64,000 bases of DNA from Aestuariispira ectoiniformans (GCF_025136295.1 NZ_CP062788.1:1240001-1304000); one strand, 5' to 3'. Positions 24,483 to 32,955 are shown, counted from the first letter of the stretch. Notes: generated by a model from the letters alone, not told the origin. Numbers and translations: made by a program.

Positions 24483-25403
24483 ATGGATTTGTCGAATGCA
24501 AAGCTGACCATGGGGCCGGTCCTGTTCAACTGGAAGCCGGAAACATGGCGGGATTTCTATTTCCGTGTGGCGGACGAGGCCCCGGTGGACACGGTCTATA
24601 TCGGCGAGGTGGTCTGCTCCAAGCGCCAGCCCTTCTTTGAACCGGTGTTTCCGGAAGTCCTGGAACGCCTTCTTTCGTCAGGAAAGGAAGTGGTCCTGTC
24701 CACTATGGCGCTCATCATGAACAAACGTGAGATGCAGTCCGTGCGCGATATCGCAGGTATGGACGACATGCTGGTCGAGGCCAATGACGTTTCCGGTGCC
24801 GCGCTGCTGGCGGGGCGTCCCCATGTGATCGGGCCGTTCGTGAATATCTATAATGAAGGCACGGTGGCCTATTTTGCGGACAAGGGCGCGAAACGATTTG
24901 CCCTGCCCGTGGAACTGCCGCTGGCCTCCATCGGCAAACTGGCCGAGGCAACGGACGCGGAAATGGAAGTCCAGGCCTTCGGGCGGCTGCCTCTGGCGGT
25001 GTCTGCGCGTTGTTACCACGCCCGCCATCACGGGCTGCACAAGGATGGTTGTCAGTTCGTCTGCGACAAAAGCCCCGATGGCATGGATCTGGATACACTG
25101 GACGGGGAGGCATTCTTGGCGGTCAACGGCATCCAGACCATGTCTTATACCTACGCCAACCTGATCGGCGATCTGGACAGCCTGGCAGGCGCGGGTGTCA
25201 GCCATTTCCGCCTGTCGCCGCATAGCTGTGACATGGTGGCCGTGGCGCAGACCTTCCGGGATTATATGGATGGCAGGGCGGAGCTTGGCGATGCCTATGA
25301 ACGGTTGGAAGACCTCTGTCCGGAGGCGGTTTTCTCCAACGGCTATCTCTATGGCCGGGAAGGATATCTGGCCGAAGGGCGACTGGCGGAGATGGCGGAA
25401 TAA
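24483..25403 (+). CDS. ubiV: UbiV, second U32-family subunit of the O2-independent ubiquinone hydroxylase
   Basis: The 306-residue protein is the UbiV partner, also a U32-family Fe-S protein. LTMGPVLFNWKPETWRDFYF opens the fold and YIGEVVCSKR near residue 40 carries the first cluster cysteine. A further cysteine group lies in SARCYHARHHGLHKDGCQFVCD around residue 178, and a late SPHSCDMV fits the remaining position. ATG 24483 follows AAGGAAC; the longer open frame upstream overlaps ubiU and is not used. It closes the ubiTUV operon. The assignment is firm from paired U32 genes plus UbiT in this order. Confidence 0.95.
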   Translation: MDLSNAKLTMGPVLFNWKPETWRDFYFRVADEAPVDTVYIGEVVCSKRQPFFEPVFPEVLERLLSSGKEVVLSTMALIMNKREMQSVRDIAGMDDMLVEANDVSGAALLAGRPHVIGPFVNIYNEGTVAYFADKGAKRFALPVELPLASIGKLAEATDAEMEVQAFGRLPLAVSARCYHARHHGLHKDGCQFVCDKSPDGMDLDTLDGEAFLAVNGIQTMSYTYANLIGDLDSLAGAGVSHFRLSPHSCDMVAVAQTFRDYMDGRAELGDAYERLEDLCPEAVFSNGYLYGREGYLAEGRLAEMAE

Positions 25404-25414
25404 TTGGCTCTTTT

Positions 25415-25460
25415 CATGCAGGCATGGGTTGCCCATATGTCGCATATGCGGCATTAATGC
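25415..25460. promoter_or_regulatory. Cluster of short palindromes upstream of lpd
   Basis: In 46 bases lie CATGC-AG-GCATG (25415-25426), ATGGG-TTG-CCCAT (25424-25436), CATATG-TCG-CATATG (25434-25448) and GCATTAATGC (25451-25460). They overlap or abut in the 140-base gap between ubiV and lpd. They may be operators or RNA hairpins; no known site type was recognised. A 27-codon frame also runs from the ATG at 25424, but it lacks a ribosome site. Confidence 0.4.
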
Positions 25461-25543
25461 GGCTATGGAAGACACTGCCGCGGGGGTCTGTGGCGGTGCC
25501 GGTATGAAAGCTTTCGGCGATTTCAAGAAAAGGGGTCCGAAGA

Positions 25544-26950
25544 ATGTCGGATACGGAATTCGATCTGGTCGTAATCGGTGGTGGGCCGGGCGGCTATGTA
25601 GCAGCCATTCGCGCAGCACAGCTGGGCATGAAAACTGCCTGCGTGGAAATGCGCGGGGCGCTCGGCGGGACCTGCCTGAATGTCGGCTGCATTCCGTCCA
25701 AAGCACTGCTGCAGTCTTCCGAACTGTTTGAAGAGGCCAATCATTCCTTCGACGGTCATGGGATCGAGGTGACGCCCAAGCTGAACCTGAAAAACATGAT
25801 GGGCCGCAAGCAGAAGATCATCGACGACTTCACCAAGGGCATCGAGTTCCTGTTCAAGAAGAACAAGGTCACCTATGTCAAAGGGCGCGGCCAGATCAAA
25901 GCGGTTGGCCAGGTCGAAGTGACCGAAGGTGAAGACAAGGGCAAGACCCTGACCGCCAAGAAAATCCTGATCGCCACAGGTTCCGAATCCACCCCGATCC
26001 CGAATATCGACGTGGATGAGAAGAAAATCGTTTCCTCCACCGGCGCGCTGGAACTGGATAAGGTTCCGGGTCATCTGGTGGTAATCGGCGGCGGTGTGAT
26101 CGGGTTGGAGCTGGGCTCTGTCTGGCGTCGCCTGGGTGCGAAAGTCACCGTTGTGGAATTCCTGGACCGTATCCTGCCGACCATGGACGGCGAGGTCTCC
26201 AAGACCTTCCAGCGCGTCCTGAAAAAACAGGGCATGGGCTTCAAGCTGAAAAGCAAGGTTACCGAAGCCAAGGCCACCAAGACCGGCGTGAAGCTGAAAG
26301 TGGAACCGGCAGCCGGTGGTGATGCCGAGGAAATGGATGCGGATGTGGTTCTCGTCTGCGTTGGCCGCCGCCCCTATGTGGACGGCCTGGGCCTGGAAGA
26401 GCTGGGCGTGAAGCGCAACGAACGCGGTTTCATTGAAATCGGTGAAGACTTCCAGACCAATGTGGAAGGCATCTATGCCATCGGCGACTGCGTGCCGGGC
26501 CCGATGCTGGCGCATAAAGCCGAAGATGAAGGCATCGTCTGTGCCGAGAAGATGGCCGGTCAGCAGCCGCATATCAACTACGGTGCGATCCCGGGTGTGG
26601 TTTACACCATGCCGGAAGTGGCAGACGTGGGCCTCAGCGAAGAGGCGTTGAAGGAAAAGGGCATCGACTACAAGGTCGGCAAATTCCCCTTCCTGGCCAA
26701 CAGCCGCGCAAAGGCCAACGGTTTCCCGGACGGTTTCGTGAAGTTGCTGTCCGACGCCAAGACCGACAAGCTGTTGGGCGCGCATATCATCGGCCCGGCA
26801 GCGGGCGAGATGATCCACGAACTGACCACGATCATCGAATTCGGTGGTTCGTCGGAAGACGTGGCGCGGACCTGCCATGCCCACCCGACCTTCAGTGAAG
26901 CGGTGCGTGAGGCAGCCATGGCCATCCACGACGGCCCGATCCACGCGTAA
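25544..26950 (+). CDS. lpd: Dihydrolipoyl dehydrogenase (E3)
   Basis: The 468-residue flavoprotein re-oxidises dihydrolipoyl groups of 2-oxoacid dehydrogenase complexes, passing electrons to NAD. It has the FAD motif [13 protein letters not shown] at residues 9-21, the redox disulfide [16 protein letters not shown] near residue 41, an NAD-binding [15 protein letters not shown] near residue 182, and the C-terminal His-Glu dyad in [10 protein letters not shown]. Length and motifs are standard. Genes for E1 and E2 are not next to it here. A strong terminator follows. The upstream palindrome cluster may control it. Confidence 0.96.
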   Translation: MSDTEFDLVVIGGGPGGYVAAIRAAQLGMKTACVEMRGALGGTCLNVGCIPSKALLQSSELFEEANHSFDGHGIEVTPKLNLKNMMGRKQKIIDDFTKGIEFLFKKNKVTYVKGRGQIKAVGQVEVTEGEDKGKTLTAKKILIATGSESTPIPNIDVDEKKIVSSTGALELDKVPGHLVVIGGGVIGLELGSVWRRLGAKVTVVEFLDRILPTMDGEVSKTFQRVLKKQGMGFKLKSKVTEAKATKTGVKLKVEPAAGGDAEEMDADVVLVCVGRRPYVDGLGLEELGVKRNERGFIEIGEDFQTNVEGIYAIGDCVPGPMLAHKAEDEGIVCAEKMAGQQPHINYGAIPGVVYTMPEVADVGLSEEALKEKGIDYKVGKFPFLANSRAKANGFPDGFVKLLSDAKTDKLLGAHIIGPAAGEMIHELTTIIEFGGSSEDVARTCHAHPTFSEAVREAAMAIHDGPIHA

Positions 26951-26973
26951 GGCCGGATCGGTTTTATACGACT

Positions 26974-27008
26974 AAAGCCCCATCGGTTGCCGCCGGTGGG
27001 GCTTTTGC
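26974..27008 (+). terminator. Intrinsic terminator after lpd
   Basis: The 13-bp stem runs from AAAGCCCCATCGG (26974-26986) to CCGGTGGGGCTTT (26993-27005), with one G-T pair and a TTGCCG loop. T residues follow. The LysR gene ends at 27011 on the other strand, so the hairpin may serve both. Confidence 0.85.
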
Positions 27009-27010
27009 TT

Positions 27011-27928
27011 TCACGGGAGTGGCAGACCCTGCGAACGCCTCTTTTCAGCGGCAAGTAAAAGCGCGACGAAGGCCCGCACTTTCGCAGGGCGGTAGCGCGC
27101 AGGGGGATAGACCGCATGGATTCCTGCTTCGGGCAGAGACCACTCGGGGAAGACCCGGACAAGCCGCCCTTCTTCAATATCCTGGTCAACCATGGAATCG
27201 GGCAGGATTCCCAGGCCGATACCTTCCAGCAGGCAGGAACGCATGGGAAGGGCCTTGTCACAAAGGACAACGGAATTCAGTTCGGTCTTCACGGTTTCCC
27301 TGCCTTTGGTAAAGGTCCACTGGTTTATTCCGCGTAGTTGCTTATTTGTGATCCAGGGCAGGTTTTTTGCGTCATGGGGGCTGATATCGTCAGAAATCGT
27401 CGCCATGAAGTCCGGGCTGGCGACAACATATTGCTGAATGGTGCCCAGGCGGCGTGCCTTGTTGCTGGAATCGGTGAGCCAGCCCACGCGGATACCCAGA
27501 TCGATTTCTTCGGCGACCAGGTCGTTAACGGCGTCGTCGAAATTCGCGTCTACACGCATCTGCGGATACTTCTTGAGATAGTCGGCAATCACCGGGGCCA
27601 GCACGGTCATGCCGTAGTCGATTGGCGCAGTGAGGCGGAGCGTACCACTGGGTTCTGCCGCATTGACAGAGACTTCTCCGAAAGCAGCCTCCGCATCGCG
27701 CAGGATGACGATTGCTCGTTCATAGAAAAGCCGCCCCTCTTCGGTTAGCGTCACGCGTCGGGTGGTCCGCCGCATGAGGGTGACGCCCAATTCCTCCTCC
27801 AATTTGCGGACCTGATGGCTGACGACCGCCTTGGCCACGCCCAGATGCTCGCCCGCTGCGGTGAAGGAGGCGAGTTCCGCCACCGTGGTGAAATAGGCGA
27901 GCCGGTTCAGGTTCAGGAGTTCCGCCAA
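27011..27928 (-). CDS. LysR family transcriptional regulator
   Basis: This 305-residue protein is a LysR-type regulator: an N-terminal winged helix (residues 5-65, with LAYFTTVAELASFTAAGEHL and SHQVRKLEEELGVTLMRRTT) and a C-terminal periplasmic-binding-like effector domain. It is close to the CrgA/AaeR-like branch that often controls a divergent oxidoreductase. The divergent neighbours are a DsbA-family protein and an NAD(P)-binding reductase. A perfect inverted repeat, TGTATGAT-CTA-ATCATACA, sits 25 bases upstream of its start and is the likely binding site. The inducer is unknown. Confidence 0.93.
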   Translation of the reverse strand: MAELLNLNRLAYFTTVAELASFTAAGEHLGVAKAVVSHQVRKLEEELGVTLMRRTTRRVTLTEEGRLFYERAIVILRDAEAAFGEVSVNAAEPSGTLRLTAPIDYGMTVLAPVIADYLKKYPQMRVDANFDDAVNDLVAEEIDLGIRVGWLTDSSNKARRLGTIQQYVVASPDFMATISDDISPHDAKNLPWITNKQLRGINQWTFTKGRETVKTELNSVVLCDKALPMRSCLLEGIGLGILPDSMVDQDIEEGRLVRVFPEWSLPEAGIHAVYPPARYRPAKVRAFVALLLAAEKRRSQGLPLP

Positions 27929-27952
27929 AATACCCTCTCAAAAGGCTCTTTT

Positions 27953-27971
27953 TGTATGATCTAATCATACA
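27953..27971. promoter_or_regulatory. Perfect inverted repeat in the LysR/DsbA divergent promoter
   Basis: TGTATGAT (27953-27960) and ATCATACA (27964-27971) are perfect 8-base arms around CTA. The site contains the T-N11-A pattern of LysR boxes and lies between the divergent LysR and DsbA-family genes. Confidence 0.6.
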
Positions 27972-28059
27972 GTTCATATCATTGGGCGGTATTTTTCACA
28001 ATCACGAGGAATGCTACTTGAAAGGTCGGATGCAATGACGACCCCTCAAGGAGCAAATC

Positions 28060-28749
28060 GTGACGGATGCGATGATCCTCTATCTTTTCGACCCGCTTTG
28101 CGGCTGGTGCTATGGCGCCGCGCCCATGTTGGACAAAGTGGTGGCCCAAGGCGTTTCGGTAGAGGCGGTCCCGACGGGCTTGTTCGCCGGGCCGGGTGCT
28201 AGGCCGCTGGATGCCGGTTTTGCCGATTACGCCTGGTCCCAGGATCAGCGGATCGCGCAGATCAGCGGGCAGGAATTTACAAAAGCCTATGTAGAGAATG
28301 TGCTGCAGGCGCAGGGAACCTCCCTTGATTCCAGTGCGGCGACCCTTGGGATCGTGGTGGCCGGTCTGGAAGAACCCACCCGCCGGATGGTGGCATTGAA
28401 GGCGATCCAACGGGCCCGCTATGTGGAGGGCCGCGATATCGTCACCACGGAAGGCGTGGCATCGGTGCTGGCCGATGTCGGATTGGAAGCGGCGGCCGAC
28501 AGGTTGCATGCACCCGATGCCGCAACCCGGATGCAATATCGTGAACTGACCGCCTATGGTCGGTCTCTGTTCCAAGGCCTGAACGCCAATGGTGTACCGG
28601 CCCTTGTCGTCCGCCAGGATGGTGGTGATCGTTTGATCGGGGCGGATGCCCTTTTTGGGTCCCTGGACAATCTTCTTGCTCGGTTGCGGGCCGCCAATAC
28701 CTCCAAAACAGACAAAACCCCCAATCCCGAAAGGATATCCCATGGCTAA
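28060..28749 (+). CDS. DsbA family protein (thioredoxin-fold oxidoreductase)
   Basis: The 229-residue protein has a thioredoxin fold with an active-site CGWC near residue 14 in LFDPLCGWCYGAAP, followed by an all-helical insertion and the cis-Pro segment NGVPALVV near residue 192. No signal peptide is visible, so it is probably a cytoplasmic FrnE-like or 2-hydroxychromene-isomerase-like relative rather than a periplasmic disulfide catalyst. GTG 28060 is the start, with AAGGAG six bases upstream. Its stop overlaps the next gene by 8 bases, and the LysR regulator is divergent. This set recurs in oxidative or electrophile stress loci; the function is inferred. Confidence 0.86.
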   Translation: MTDAMILYLFDPLCGWCYGAAPMLDKVVAQGVSVEAVPTGLFAGPGARPLDAGFADYAWSQDQRIAQISGQEFTKAYVENVLQAQGTSLDSSAATLGIVVAGLEEPTRRMVALKAIQRARYVEGRDIVTTEGVASVLADVGLEAAADRLHAPDAATRMQYRELTAYGRSLFQGLNANGVPALVVRQDGGDRLIGADALFGSLDNLLARLRAANTSKTDKTPNPERISHG

Positions 28750-29353
28750 AATTGCCCTTATCGGTGCCTCCGGTCAGGCCGGTTCCCGCATTCTCAAAGA
28801 ACTGTCCGACCGTGGACACAGCGTCACCGGCATTGCCCGCAATCCGGACAAGATCGCTGCCCTGCCGGGTGTGACCGCCAGACAAGGCGACATCTTCGAC
28901 AAGGACGGCTTGGCCGATCTTCTGCGCGGTCATGACGTGGTGATCAGCTCAGTCCATTTCCTCGCCAGCGATGCCGATCTGCTGCTGGCCGCCGTTCGGG
29001 CCTCGGGCGTGAAACGCTATCTGGTTGTTGGCGGGGCGGGTTCCCTGCTGGTGGCGGCGGATACGCGCCTGATCGATACGCCGGAATTCCCCGCGATCTA
29101 TAAGGATGAGGCACAGAAGGGTGCGGATTATCTTGATCTGCTGCGCGATGTGGAAGATCTGGACTGGACCTTCCTGTCACCTTCCGCGTTGTTCACTGCC
29201 GGGGAACGGACCGGGCAGTTTCGCCTCGGTACGGATTTCCTGCTCGCCAATGACAATGGCAGCAGCATTTCCTTTGAGGATTATGCGATCGCCATGGCCG
29301 ACGAGATCGAAAGTCCGTCACACATTCGCCGGCGTTTCACTGTTGGCTATTGA
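28742..29353 (+). CDS. NAD(P)-binding Rossmann-fold reductase (NmrA/YwnB-like)
   Basis: The 203-residue protein has the dinucleotide-binding motif IALIGASGQAGSRI at residues 4-17 and an atypical SDR layout. VVGGAGSLLV near residue 96 and TFLSPSALFTAGERTG near residue 143 are common to the NAD(P)H-binding YwnB/NmrA group. These act as reductases or redox sensors of small quinones or aldehydes. It is translationally coupled to the DsbA-family gene by an 8-base overlap and shares its LysR-controlled promoter. A terminator hairpin follows. Substrate unknown. Confidence 0.86.
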   Translation: MAKIALIGASGQAGSRILKELSDRGHSVTGIARNPDKIAALPGVTARQGDIFDKDGLADLLRGHDVVISSVHFLASDADLLLAAVRASGVKRYLVVGGAGSLLVAADTRLIDTPEFPAIYKDEAQKGADYLDLLRDVEDLDWTFLSPSALFTAGERTGQFRLGTDFLLANDNGSSISFEDYAIAMADEIESPSHIRRRFTVGY

Positions 29354-29385
29354 TCGACAGCCGCATTGAGATTGGCGGCGCTTTC

Positions 29386-29420
29386 ATCGGGCGGCATGTT
29401 TGTGCCGCCCGATTGCTTTT
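29386..29420 (+). terminator. Intrinsic terminator after the DsbA/reductase operon
   Basis: ATCGGGCGGCA (29386-29396) pairs perfectly with TGCCGCCCGAT (29403-29413), followed by TGCTTTT. It ends the operon 32 bases after the stop codon. Confidence 0.75.
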
Positions 29421-29551
29421 GGGGTGGCGTGGATGCGGGGGTATGATGAACGCGACAAATCTTGTGGTGAGGGCCCATGCCTGCGAATTCGATTCAGGTG
29501 ACTTCACAGGCCAGGGCTTTGACCTAGGATACTGGAGGGAGGCAAAACATC

Positions 29552-29938
29552 ATGGCGGATAAGGATGCATCTGTCAGCGTCTGTCATTTTGATCCGGAGG
29601 CATTCGAGGGGGGCTTGCGGAGCTTTTTTGAATATCGCGACCTGGGCATTGAAAAGGCGACCGCCGGAGCGGTCGGCGCCCATGTGATCCGGGCCGTTCC
29701 CGGAAAGAACAGCGGTGGCGATCTGCATACCCACAGCCTGCAGTTCCAGATGGTTTATGTCCTGAAGGGCTGGGTCCGCTTCTGGTATGAAGGGGAGGGC
29801 GAGGTGTTGCTGGAGGAAGGTGCCTGCGTCTACCAGCCACCCGGCATCAAGCACCGGGAGGTCGAGCATTCCGAGGACGTGGAGATGCTGGAAATTACGT
29901 TGCCTGCCCAGTTTGAAACACAAGCCGCCGACGCGTGA
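29552..29938 (+). CDS. Cupin domain-containing protein
   Basis: The 128-residue protein is a single cupin beta-barrel. The metal-binding motif 1 appears as DLHTHSLQFQMVYVLKG (about 57-73), and motif 2 as VYQPPGIKHREVEHSE. Such small cupins may be isomerases, dioxygenases or sensors. ATG 29552 follows TGGAGGGAGG. It is monocistronic with no clear partner; the SMR/TetR pair begins downstream with its own promoter. No function can be given from sequence. Confidence 0.85.
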   Translation: MADKDASVSVCHFDPEAFEGGLRSFFEYRDLGIEKATAGAVGAHVIRAVPGKNSGGDLHTHSLQFQMVYVLKGWVRFWYEGEGEVLLEEGACVYQPPGIKHREVEHSEDVEMLEITLPAQFETQAADA

Positions 29939-29954
29939 CAGACGATCAAAATAC

Positions 29955-29998
29955 TTGAAATCTGGCCTTTCGATCTATAAACATACCGGACGTCCGGT
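29955..29998 (+). promoter_or_regulatory. Promoter and 14-bp palindromic TetR-type operator for the SMR pump
   Basis: TTGAAA (29955-29960) and TATAAA (29976-29981) are a possible -35/-10 pair, although the 15-base spacer is short. The perfect palindrome ACCGGACGTCCGGT (29985-29998) sits just downstream, over the expected start site, and 15 bases before the SMR gene. The TetR repressor encoded after the pump is the natural ligand. Confidence 0.65.
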
Positions 29999-30013
29999 TT
30001 TGATTGTGGTGAA

Positions 30014-30364
30014 ATGGAAATGACGCCAACCCTTATGGCCTATGGTGCCCTTGGCCTTGCGATTGTCTGTGAAGTCACGGGATCGTCGCTTCTGGCACTG
30101 TCCCAACAGTTCAGCAAGCTGCTGCCGACGATCGGCATGGGCCTGTTCTTCGTCGCGTCTCTATTCTTCCTCTCCCACGCCCTGAAGGTGCTGCCGCTCG
30201 GGGTTGCTTATGCGATCTGGGCCGGGGTTGGGATGATCCTGACGGCCCTTGTGGGCCTTGTTGTCTTCAGGCAGTCCCTGGATGTCGGGGCGATGGTGGG
30301 TATCGCGATGATTGTTGGCGGTGTCATTGTCATGCGTGTCTTTTCCACCGCCGGGGGGCATTGA
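30014..30364 (+). CDS. Small multidrug resistance (SMR) family transporter
   Basis: The 116-residue protein has four transmembrane helices and the SMR pattern. The essential membrane glutamate sits in AIVCEVTGSSLL (Glu20), and the GxG-type packing segment PLGVAYAIWAGVGMILTALV lies in helix 3. SMR dimers use the proton gradient to expel quaternary cations or guanidinium-like compounds across the inner membrane. The start is either ATG 30014 or ATG 30020; neither ribosome site is strong. The TetR gene begins 2 bases after its stop, and a palindromic operator covers the promoter. The drug or metabolite exported is unknown. Confidence 0.92.
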   Translation: MEMTPTLMAYGALGLAIVCEVTGSSLLALSQQFSKLLPTIGMGLFFVASLFFLSHALKVLPLGVAYAIWAGVGMILTALVGLVVFRQSLDVGAMVGIAMIVGGVIVMRVFSTAGGH

Positions 30365-30366
30365 TC

Positions 30367-30930
30367 ATGTCAGAAGGTGTGACACGCAGGAAACAGCCGG
30401 AAATGGTCCGCCGGGCGTTGCTGGACAGTGCGGCGAAAATTGCCATGGAAGATGGTTTGCCCGCGGTAACGATCCAGGCGGTGGCAAAGGCCGCCAATGT
30501 GACCAAAGGCGGGCTTTTTCACCACTTTGCGTCCAAGCAGGCCCTGATCGAAGGAATGTATAAGGATATTCTGACCAGGCTGGATGAAAAAATAGATGCC
30601 CGTATGGCTAAGGAGGATACGGCGAAAGGATGCTTTACGCGCGCCTATGTAGCCACAATCTTCCAGGATGATGAATTGGGTTTTGACGGTCCGCTGGCGG
30701 CGATGTGGATCGGGGCCAGCGCGGACCCCGTGTTGCGGCAGATCTGGCTGGATTGGCTAAATGCGCGGTTGGACCGCCATCGCGATACTGACAATGCCCC
30801 CCTCCTGGAGGTGGTGCGGCTTGCCGCGGACGGGGCGTGGTTCTCCTATGCCGGGCTGGAAACGGCCGGGCAGGCGGAGGTGCGGGAAACGCTCTACGCG
30901 AGACTCGTGGCGATGATGGACGAGACTTAG
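30367..30930 (+). CDS. TetR family transcriptional regulator of the SMR pump
   Basis: The 187-residue protein has a TetR N-terminal helix-turn-helix (about residues 13-58, including VTIQAVAKAANVTKGGLFHH) and a helical ligand-binding domain of the TetR_C_33-like type. It begins 2 bases after the SMR stop, so pump and regulator form an operon. The 14-bp palindrome upstream of the pump suggests simple autorepression that is relieved by the pumped compound. Its stop overlaps the stop of the convergent cupin gene. Confidence 0.93.
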   Translation: MSEGVTRRKQPEMVRRALLDSAAKIAMEDGLPAVTIQAVAKAANVTKGGLFHHFASKQALIEGMYKDILTRLDEKIDARMAKEDTAKGCFTRAYVATIFQDDELGFDGPLAAMWIGASADPVLRQIWLDWLNARLDRHRDTDNAPLLEVVRLAADGAWFSYAGLETAGQAEVRETLYARLVAMMDET

Positions 30931-31280
30931 GCGCCATCCTCCCAGTCCACATTGCCCTCGGTCGGGGTGATGAAGAAGATTTCCAGGTCTTTCGTGATCT
31001 TCGCATTATGGGCGACCCCCTTGGGCATGAAGATCATATCTCCGGCCCTGACCGGGAATTCTCCCCGGCCGTCGTCCAGGGTGAATGTTGCCTCGCCTTT
31101 CAGGATCATCAGGATTTCGTCGCCGCCGTCATGGCGTTCCCAGAACCGGTCCGTCGTGTTGGCGGCGATGCGGATCACGCCACTGACCAGGGGGCCGTCA
31201 GTTTCGATGGTTTGCAGGAAGCGGGGTTTGTGCCAGTCGGTGAGATTGTCGAGTTCCCGGCGCAGGGTGTAGGCAGACAT
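30927..31280 (-). CDS. Cupin domain-containing protein
   Basis: The 117-residue single cupin has a partially typical motif 1, RFWERHDGGDEILMILKGEA (about 45-64), and motif 2, DMIFMPKGVAHNAKITKD. Putative metal ligands are His50, Glu55 and His90. It has no recognised enzyme signature. ATG 31280 is chosen; the longer open frame upstream overlaps the divergent TetR gene. It shares a 103-base divergent promoter with a TetR regulator, which may control it. Confidence 0.83.
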   Translation of the reverse strand: MSAYTLRRELDNLTDWHKPRFLQTIETDGPLVSGVIRIAANTTDRFWERHDGGDEILMILKGEATFTLDDGRGEFPVRAGDMIFMPKGVAHNAKITKDLEIFFITPTEGNVDWEDGA

Positions 31281-31329
31281 GATTACCTCTATAGGGCTTG
31301 TCATCGGTTGTATTTGACTGTTTCCTATA

Positions 31330-31364
31330 AATACGAATGTTTCGTCATATTTTGTATTCGCATT
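31330..31364. promoter_or_regulatory. Imperfect inverted repeat between cupin and TetR genes
   Basis: AATACGAAT (31330-31338) and ATTCGCATT (31356-31364) are inverted with 8 of 9 positions matching. They lie in the divergent promoter between the cupin gene and the TetR gene, about 20 bases before the TetR start. They are a candidate TetR operator. Confidence 0.4.
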
Positions 31365-31383
31365 CCGGGAGGCGGGAAAACCC

Positions 31384-32040
31384 ATGGCCAAAGCCGTGAC
31401 GACACCTCGAAAACTGCCGAAACAGGACCGGTCGAGGGCGGCGGTGGACGCCATGCTGACGGCCACCGCTCAGGTTTTGCAGGTGGAAGGCTATGACAAA
31501 ACCACCACCGCACGGATTGCAGAGAGAGCCGGGGTCAGTGTCGGGTCGCTGTATCAGTATTTTCCGAACAAGGATGCCCTTATCGCTGCATTGATCCGCC
31601 AGCATACAGACGCATTGCTGCGCTCATTCGAGGGGCGGATGGACCGGATTTTGTCGATGGATGCGCCACCGGCGGTAACCCTGCCGCTGATTGTTGCGGA
31701 ACTGGCCGGGGCGGAACGGGTTGACCCGCATCTGCATGGCATTCTGGTGGAACAGATACCGCAGGCGGATCAGGCCTCCCATGTGGCCGAGGTTCAACAG
31801 CAGCTATGTCGCATGCTGGAACGGTATCTGGAAAAACACGTTGAATGCCTGATAGTAGCGGATATTCCCCTTGCCGCGCAGGTCATGGAGACCACGCTGG
31901 AGGCGCTTGTCCATAGGGCCGTGGATGGCCGGTCAGACCGGATGACGGTATCGGCTGTCCAGCAGGAGGCCTGCAGGATGTTACAGGCCTATCTCTTTGG
32001 CGGTGGGGCTTTGGAGGAGGTCAGGCCTGCATCAGGATGA
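31384..32040 (+). CDS. TetR family transcriptional regulator
   Basis: The 218-residue protein has an N-terminal TetR helix-turn-helix, with TTARIAERAGVSVGSLYQYF at about residues 41-60, and a longer helical C-terminal domain of the TetR_C_17/AcrR-like kind. The helix-turn-helix is intact. Its divergent neighbour is a cupin gene and the intergenic space carries an inverted repeat, so local control is likely. Its stop lies inside the convergent PP2C gene's end by 20 bases. Ligand unknown. Confidence 0.92.
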   Translation: MAKAVTTPRKLPKQDRSRAAVDAMLTATAQVLQVEGYDKTTTARIAERAGVSVGSLYQYFPNKDALIAALIRQHTDALLRSFEGRMDRILSMDAPPAVTLPLIVAELAGAERVDPHLHGILVEQIPQADQASHVAEVQQQLCRMLERYLEKHVECLIVADIPLAAQVMETTLEALVHRAVDGRSDRMTVSAVQQEACRMLQAYLFGGGALEEVRPASG

Positions 32041-32773
32041 TGCTGGCATTATCTTCAATCAGATGAGAGAAGCTGCGGAAGCGGTCTTCCGCACGGACGG
32101 GGTCGAAGTCGCCGACGAAGGCATCCAGTGTATCGTGGTCGACAGCCGTGTGCAGACCATCGGAGGTGATCAGCAGGCAGTCGCCATGCATCAGGTCCAC
32201 ATCGGTGATCTGGGGGCTGTGATCGCATCCTTCCCAATTGGGGCCAAAGGCGGGGCCGACGCCAAGATCGACGATATTGCGCATGGGGTGGGTCTGGGCA
32301 TCGTCGCTGGATAACTCTCCGGCCAGGACTTTATCCATGACAGGCGTGTGATCGACGGTCAGTTGTTCAAGGGGGTGGCCGCTTCGTTTCAGATAAGCGC
32401 GGCTGTCACCCAGATGCACGATCGTGACGTGATCGTCCGGTCGGAAAATCGCGCCGGTCAGCGTAGCGCCGCACCGGCTGGTCTGGGCCTCTTTGCAAAG
32501 ATGATCCTGCAATGCGTCCAGAATTGCCGGAAGAGTATCGCAATAGGCGAGCGCATTGGAGAGGCGGCTGAGAAAGCGGCAGGTCTCATGGGATATCCAG
32601 TTGCCATCCGGCGCACCGCCAAGACCGTCGCTGATTGCCGCAATACCGGCAAGGCAATTGGTTGTAATGCGGGTGATCGGTAGCTGCGCTTCCTGCAGAA
32701 TCTGATCGCCTATGACGAGGCAATCCTCCTGCCGGCTGCGCGGACCCAATAACATTCCCGCATAAAGCTTCAT
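32021..32773 (-). CDS. PP2C-family protein serine/threonine phosphatase
   Basis: The 250-residue protein is a PP2C phosphatase that removes phosphate from Ser/Thr residues with two metal ions. The motifs are SRQEDCLVIGD near residue 14 (the RxxED start), AISDGLGGAPDG near residue 48, VHLGDSRAYLKRS near residue 118, ITSDGLHTAVD near residue 200, and a C-terminal DNAS-like ENASIILMQA. No kinase gene is beside it, unlike Stp1/PppA loci with a partner kinase or T6SS genes. It converges on the TetR gene with a 20-base overlap. Target proteins are unknown. Confidence 0.9.
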   Translation of the reverse strand: MKLYAGMLLGPRSRQEDCLVIGDQILQEAQLPITRITTNCLAGIAAISDGLGGAPDGNWISHETCRFLSRLSNALAYCDTLPAILDALQDHLCKEAQTSRCGATLTGAIFRPDDHVTIVHLGDSRAYLKRSGHPLEQLTVDHTPVMDKVLAGELSSDDAQTHPMRNIVDLGVGPAFGPNWEGCDHSPQITDVDLMHGDCLLITSDGLHTAVDHDTLDAFVGDFDPVRAEDRFRSFSHLIEDNASIILMQA

Positions 32774-32915
32774 TCAGTGGCACCCTTATTAATGATCCAG
32801 GGCACTTTAGCGGTCTTTCTACAGCCTGACGAGGCGGTAGCTGGATGTGGCCTCGAATTTCCCGCTCTTGTTGCAGGATGGCATCACGTTAGAAAGCTCA
32901 CTTATTAGCATACAC

Positions 32916-32955
32916 AAAAAAACACCCGCTTGCAGCGATGTCATGCAAGCGGGTG
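32916..32955 (-). terminator. Intrinsic terminator after purH
   Basis: CACCCGCTTGCA (32923-32934) pairs perfectly with TGCAAGCGGGTG (32944-32955). On the minus strand a T-run follows (32916-32922). It lies 42 bases after the purH stop. Confidence 0.9.
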
